Part shown: piece after piece, positions 15,228 through 19,131 of the stretch
How the letters are laid out: every line of letters starts with the position of its first letter
Numbering within the stretch: position 1 is the first letter of the stretch
Assembly: GCA_046483125.1 (NCBI GenBank)
Contig: JAWODU010000102.1
Span: 1 to 19,131, forward strand
From: JAWODU01 sp046483125
GTDB taxonomy: Bacteria > Verrucomicrobiota > Kiritimatiellia > UBA8416 > JAWODU01
Reading direction: 5' to 3'
Length of the DNA stretch: 19,131 bases
Notes under the pieces: generated by a model
Seen by the model: the letters and a program-made list of their open reading frames with translations, nothing else
The model's database searches: none
Told to the model about the DNA's origin: nothing
Program-made: the position numbers and the translations under genes

Positions 15228-15257
15228 ATAATAACCTCTGATAAGGGCTGGAGTCAA
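15228..15257 (-). promoter_or_regulatory. promoter of the FecR-domain gene
   Basis: TTGACT (15257-15252) is followed after 18 bases by TATTAT (15233-15228), or after 17 bases by TTATTA, on the minus strand, each matching the sigma-70 consensus at five or four positions. It lies about 80 bases before the ATG at 15149 in the divergent gap. Confidence 0.6.
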
Positions 15258-15392
15258 GACTGCATGTTGGCTTTTTTCAAGGTTTTTCGAGGTCGGTTCG
15301 GCCTGTATTCGGGCTTCTGGGAAACGGGGCAAGAGGGGTGATTCAGGTTAGCTGTTGAATTGACGCCGGCTCAAGTGTATTAGTACCGAATA
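15258..15392 (+). other. upstream region of the cyclase gene
   Basis: No gene is seen. A TTGACG (15360-15365) followed after 15 bases by TAGTAC (15381-15386) is the only promoter-like pair near the cyclase start; if used, RNA would begin at the GTG itself. No ribosome-binding site is visible before the GTG. Both points are weak individually. Confidence 0.3.
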
Positions 15393-17861
15393 GTGACCCA
15401 TACACAGCATAAGCGCCCATGGGAGAATCTTGTTCCTGTAATACTGCTTTCCGTGCTGTCTCTGGAAGCGGCAGTGCTGGCGGCGAGGCTCCTTCAACCC
15501 TGGGAAAGCGCGTCGGCGGACATGTTTATGCGCTGGCGTTACCATCTTACGCCTTCAGCGGGCAGGACTCCGAGACAGGATATTACTCTGCTGGCCGTTG
15601 ACAGGCGGACTTTGAACGAATTCGGACGGTTTGGAGCGGGTGAATGGCTCGCGAGGCGTCCTTTCTGCAACCAGATTGAGTTTTTCAGGCGTTACTTTCA
15701 ACCCACCGTTGTAGCTTACGATATACTTTTCCAGGAAACTCAGGGAGGTACGTCGCACGGGTACCGGGTTAGCGAGTCGCCGCGCCGGACGGCGGAAATA
15801 TCCGAGGCAGTAAAGAGTCTTTCTGAGCATCCGGGGCGTATGCTCTCACCTCCGCTTCTTTACGATATGAACAAGCTTTCGATGGAACAGGGCAGTACCC
15901 TTTTCGCCATGACTCTGGCCGGCCTGTTGGGAAAGGGCACTACCGAAATAATGCTGGCCTGTTACTTCCGCGGCGGCTGGGTTGATCCTCAGCCGGTACG
16001 TATCGAACGTTTGACCGAAGGAAACGTGCCGGCGGTTGACGGGCGCGGGAAGGAAAACTCCGGCCTGATAGTTCCTTACCTGAAGGACACGGCCATTCCG
16101 GATACGGATGTTCATTTCCGGAGCGATAAGGCTCGCGAATGCTACGTGTTTTCCCCGAACGGATCGTTTCCGGATCGCCAGCTTTTCGATTATGCGTACC
16201 TGGGGTTTGTTAACTGCCCGAGGGACGCGGACAATATTATCCGTCGCGTGCCCGTGGTGCTGGGTGTGCGGTACTATGAAACGACAACGGGCCGTGCGAG
16301 AGAGATCTTTCTTCCGTCTTTCGCCCTTGCGGCATGCATATTGCACCTGGGGCTGGAATTTCCGCTTGAGCCCGGAGACGTGGAGGTGTTCATGGGGGAG
16401 GAAGTAATCCTGCATGTACCCGGCGGCCCTGACCTGAAGATCCCCATCGACGGGAAGGGCAGTATGTACCTGAATTTCACAGCGCAGTTCAGCGATTTCA
16501 AGGCTGTCAGCTACGTTGACGCGGCTCCCCCCGTAAGGGCGCTTTCCATGGGAACGCTTCAGAAGCTTGCAGAGCGCCTGAGGAAGGACATAGACGGTCA
16601 CCTTGTAATGGTCGGTGTTCCGGCGACGGGTATCGATGTGGGTCCGTGCCCGCTTTCCGACCGGACGCCTCTTGTGCACATCCACATGACGGCGGCCGAA
16701 AACATTCTGAGCGGAAACCACCTTGTTGAGCCCGGAAAAACGGTCGGATACCTGATAACCGGACTGGTGTGGGTCCTGTTTACGGGGGTTTGTCTGCTGG
16801 AGAGAACCGCAAGACTCGGCCCGTCGGCCATAATGTTTGCCGCCCTTTACGTCGTAGGGGCTTACGGGGCTGTGCATGCGAGCTGGATAGTCATGCCCCT
16901 GGTGACCCCGGTATTTTACATCAGTCTATGCTCTTTCACGGTTATGTCCTACCGGTTTTTCACAGAGGAACGGGCGAAAAGGAGGATTCGCGGCATGTTT
17001 TCGACAATGGTTTCAGACAAGGTGCTGTCGTACCTGGAAGAGAACCCGGAAAGCTTTTCTCTTCAGGGACATGACACGCAGGCAACAGTATTGTTCGCGG
17101 ACATAGAAGGGTTTACGGCCATCAGCGAAAGGCTGTCGCCTGAGCGCCTCACCAATCTTCTCAATCAGTATCTTACTCCCATTACCGACTGTATAATGGA
17201 GCACGGCGGGTACGTTGATAAATACGTCGGCGACAGTGTAATGGGCGTATGGGGCGCTCCGTACCCCGACAAAGACCATGCCGCGCAGGCGTGTCTTTCG
17301 GCGCTTGAACAGCAAAAGATCGTGAAAAAGCTGAGCAGGGAAATCAGCGATGATTACGGTGTCGGGCTGAAAGTGCGCATCGGGATCAATTCCGGTACTG
17401 TGACTGCGGGAAATATGGGTTCCGAGAAGAAGTTCCAGTATACGGTTATAGGTGACACGGTGAATCTGGCTTCGCGGCTGGAACCCGTCAACAAAGATTT
17501 CGGAACGCGGATTATCATCGGGGAGGTGACCAGAACAGGTCTGGGCGCGAACATGGTAACCAGAGAGTTGGGGCGCATAGCGGTGGCGGGAAAGAAGGAA
17601 ATAGTCTCCATCTACGAACTGGTTGGGGCAACCGGGGAAATACCGGAGGAATTATTTGAGACAATCCGGTCCTACGAGTGCGCGCTGGCGGCATTTCACA
17701 AAAGAGAATGGGACCGGTGTATCGAAATAATTCAGCGTGTCCTGGATAAGAGCCCGCAGGACGGGCCGTCGATTCTGCTTTCCCGGCGCGCGCGAACCTG
17801 CCGTGACCAACAGCCGCCGCCGGGCTGGCAGGGAGAGTACATCCGAACCGAAAAAGAATAG
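15393..17861 (+). CDS. CHASE2-domain adenylate cyclase, 822 aa
   Basis: A membrane receptor that should make cyclic AMP in the cytoplasm in response to a periplasmic signal. One amino-terminal helix (about 14-32) precedes a periplasmic CHASE2 domain (about 50-440, with ITLLAVDRRTLNEFGRF and VVAYDILFQE at its start). Three helices follow (about 450-525), then a class III cyclase domain (about 560-750). The two metal-binding aspartates are Asp570 in FADIEGF and Asp614 in GDSVMGVWG. The EKKFQYTVIGDTVNLASRLE segment supplies the base-selecting Lys/Thr pair typical of class IIIb adenylate cyclases and the Asn/Arg of the transition state. A short helical tail ends the protein. The start is a GTG, the first in-frame start after a stop at 15381. 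It is divergent from the FecR-domain gene and ends 12 bases from the convergent kinase. Confidence 0.95.
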   Translation: MTHTQHKRPWENLVPVILLSVLSLEAAVLAARLLQPWESASADMFMRWRYHLTPSAGRTPRQDITLLAVDRRTLNEFGRFGAGEWLARRPFCNQIEFFRRYFQPTVVAYDILFQETQGGTSHGYRVSESPRRTAEISEAVKSLSEHPGRMLSPPLLYDMNKLSMEQGSTLFAMTLAGLLGKGTTEIMLACYFRGGWVDPQPVRIERLTEGNVPAVDGRGKENSGLIVPYLKDTAIPDTDVHFRSDKARECYVFSPNGSFPDRQLFDYAYLGFVNCPRDADNIIRRVPVVLGVRYYETTTGRAREIFLPSFALAACILHLGLEFPLEPGDVEVFMGEEVILHVPGGPDLKIPIDGKGSMYLNFTAQFSDFKAVSYVDAAPPVRALSMGTLQKLAERLRKDIDGHLVMVGVPATGIDVGPCPLSDRTPLVHIHMTAAENILSGNHLVEPGKTVGYLITGLVWVLFTGVCLLERTARLGPSAIMFAALYVVGAYGAVHASWIVMPLVTPVFYISLCSFTVMSYRFFTEERAKRRIRGMFSTMVSDKVLSYLEENPESFSLQGHDTQATVLFADIEGFTAISERLSPERLTNLLNQYLTPITDCIMEHGGYVDKYVGDSVMGVWGAPYPDKDHAAQACLSALEQQKIVKKLSREISDDYGVGLKVRIGINSGTVTAGNMGSEKKFQYTVIGDTVNLASRLEPVNKDFGTRIIIGEVTRTGLGANMVTRELGRIAVAGKKEIVSIYELVGATGEIPEELFETIRSYECALAAFHKREWDRCIEIIQRVLDKSPQDGPSILLSRRARTCRDQQPPPGWQGEYIRTEKE

Positions 17862-17873
17862 GGTAACCGGGCT

Positions 17874-19004
17874 TCAATCCAGGGAAGCTTGAGGCAGAAA
17901 GATACGGAAGGTAGTGCCCTTTCCGGGTTCCGACTCCGCTTCTATATCCCCTTTATGGTCCCTTATGATACCGCGCGAGATCGAAAGCCCCAGTCCGGTG
18001 CCGTCGCCTTTCTCCTTTGTGGTGAAAAACGACTGAAAAATATCGCTGATGATTTCCCCGGGAATGCCTTTCCCGGTATCGGAAACGGAACACAGCCAGA
18101 AATCGGCCTCCTCGCGCCTGCACGGTTCTATGGAAATGGCAAGACGGCTTTCCTCACCTTCGGACATGGCGTCACAGGCATTGCTGATGATGTTCACGAA
18201 CACCTGCTCCATGTGATTGGGCAGGCCGTTTACGTAGTAGCGGCCCTTGGTAACGCTGTTGTCAACTTCAACGTTCGAGGTCTTGATCTTGTTCTGTGTC
18301 ATAAACAGGGCGTCTGAAATGCTGTCGTACAAATCGACTGTTTCATACCGTTCCGCCATTCCCCGGGAAAAGTTCCGCAGATGATCGGCCAGCTTCTGGA
18401 TCGACTTTGAAGCCTTCTGCGTATCGTCGGCGAGGGCTTTCAGGCGTTCCATGCCGGCGGGCGAAGCCGGGTCGGCACGCTGGAGCTCCCTCTGCATCAT
18501 TTCGTTGGAAAGCAGTATTACCGTCACCGGGTTGTTTATATCATGAGCTACTCCGGATGCGAGTTCGCCAATAGCCGCGAGCCGGCTGGCATGCACAAGG
18601 GTCTGCTGAAGCTGTTTAATCTCCCGGATGTCACGAAGAATTGAAAAGGTACGCAGGAAACTGCCCTCGTCGTCGTAAATGCTGAATGAACGGATTTCAA
18701 CGGGTATCCGTGTGCCGTCCTTTGTTTTCAGCAGGCTTTCGGGTATCCGTTTGTCCCCGCGTTCTTTCAGGTCGGAAAATCCTTTCTCCACGGCCTCCAG
18801 CACTTCGTCGGCGTAAATTTCCCGGATATTCATTCCAAGAAGTTCCTGCCTGGTGTAGCCGAGAAGTGTTTCAGCGGTTCTGTTGGTGTAGATAATATTC
18901 CCGTCATGATCGATGGAATGGATCATGTCGGGAAAACTGTCGAGGAGGATTTCGAAGATATCGGCGTCGCGGATTTCGGTCTGATCTATTCTCATGCGGC
19001 TCAT
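17874..19004 (-). CDS. soluble PAS-domain sensor histidine kinase, 376 aa
   Basis: A cytoplasmic two-component kinase without membrane segments. A PAS domain occupies about residues 13-130 (ILLDSFPDMIHSIDHDGNIIYTN start). The dimerisation helix carries the phospho-acceptor His154 in GVAHDINNP. The ATPase domain shows the N-box around Asn275 (NIISNACDAM), DTGKGIP (309-315), an F-box SFFTTKEKGDG and GTGLGL (335-340). This is the NtrB/PAS-HK4 style. I place the start at 19004 rather than the longer 19034: GGAGG at 19015-19011 sits 6 bases before this ATG, and a TTGACA/TATCAG promoter overlaps the longer start. No response regulator is present in the window, so its partner lies outside or elsewhere. 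The gene converges on the cyclase gene with 12 bases between. Confidence 0.95.
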   Translation of the reverse strand: MSRMRIDQTEIRDADIFEILLDSFPDMIHSIDHDGNIIYTNRTAETLLGYTRQELLGMNIREIYADEVLEAVEKGFSDLKERGDKRIPESLLKTKDGTRIPVEIRSFSIYDDEGSFLRTFSILRDIREIKQLQQTLVHASRLAAIGELASGVAHDINNPVTVILLSNEMMQRELQRADPASPAGMERLKALADDTQKASKSIQKLADHLRNFSRGMAERYETVDLYDSISDALFMTQNKIKTSNVEVDNSVTKGRYYVNGLPNHMEQVFVNIISNACDAMSEGEESRLAISIEPCRREEADFWLCSVSDTGKGIPGEIISDIFQSFFTTKEKGDGTGLGLSISRGIIRDHKGDIEAESEPGKGTTFRIFLPQASLD

Positions 19005-19024
19005 AAAAAGCCTCCATTGTGAAT

Positions 19025-19053
19025 CTGATATCACCGATGACGGCCGATGTCAA
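19025..19053 (-). promoter_or_regulatory. promoter of the histidine kinase gene
   Basis: A perfect TTGACA (19053-19048) and TATCAG (19030-19025) are separated by 17 bases on the minus strand. Transcription would begin near 19018, giving a leader of about 14 bases that just contains the GGAGG site. This supports the shorter kinase start at 19004. Confidence 0.65.
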
Positions 19054-19112
19054 TGATTTTGCCCAGCAGTTCTCATTATGGGTGACTCCGCTCACTACTG
19101 ATCGGCTCTGAT

Positions 19113-19131
19113 CGCGACATTTGCGGTCGCG
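19113..19131. repeat. inverted repeat at the right edge of the window
   Basis: CGCGAC (19113-19118) and GTCGCG (19126-19131) are complementary around a 7-base loop; the stem may continue beyond the window. Its role, terminator or operator, cannot be told from what is visible. Confidence 0.35.

Noticed and set aside
15846..16877. 343-aa open frame on the minus strand
   Set aside because: Antisense to the CHASE2 domain of the cyclase; the product is rich in Arg, His and Val without pattern, typical of a shadow frame in GC-rich DNA.
19005..19034. ten-residue amino-terminal extension of the histidine kinase
   Set aside because: The longer start lies upstream of or within the -10 box of a strong promoter, while the shorter start has GGAGG at good spacing.

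Overview
The window is a compact, moderately GC-rich stretch of bacterial chromosome that encodes fourteen clear proteins and one additional 43-residue ORF. No tRNA, rRNA, CRISPR array, transposase or phage gene was seen. The cell is diderm: there is a probable outer-membrane beta-barrel, a membrane-anchored SurA/PpiD-type chaperone and several secreted proteases or domains. The eukaryote-like (type 2) isoleucyl-tRNA synthetase, the Thr-rich FecR protein, the CHASE2 cyclase and the many small lineage-specific envelope proteins suggest an environmental member of the PVC group, perhaps Kiritimatiellota or a relative. That placement is inference from gene style, not a demonstrated assignment.

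Left half (about 207-8168, all minus strand): a seven-gene operon read right to left. It starts with an active Deg/HtrA-like serine protease. A homologous second protein that has lost all three catalytic residues overlaps it by 4 bp. Then come a small three-helix membrane protein, an anchored helical/SH3-like/coiled-coil protein, an anchored beta-rich protein, an ABC ATPase and an ABC-2-type permease. Four of the six junctions are 4-bp ATGA overlaps, which implies translational coupling and a shared envelope job (quality control, assembly or export). A good promoter places the first transcript start almost at the protease ATG, so that message may be leaderless.

Centre (8169-12348): divergent from the protease operon is a 43-aa cationic ORF with a strong ribosome-binding site and an MGLMDRDYM amino terminus. 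Next is a minus-strand gene for a small probable outer-membrane beta-barrel; its promoter has an inverted repeat exactly filling the space between -35 and -10. Then comes plus-strand ileS, which converges with a minus-strand SurA/PpiD-type protein only 7 bases away.

Right part (12356-19131): the SurA/PpiD-type gene lies downstream of a FecR-domain gene, separated from it by a textbook intrinsic terminator. The FecR gene is divergent from a CHASE2-adenylate cyclase. The cyclase ends 12 bases from a convergent, soluble PAS histidine kinase with a clear sigma-70-type promoter. FecR plus CHASE2 cyclase looks like an envelope-sensing pair that signals through cyclic AMP. No response regulator for the kinase is present in the window.

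The items most worth follow-up are the protease/pseudoprotease pair and its operon, the 43-aa protein, and the FecR/CHASE2 pair.
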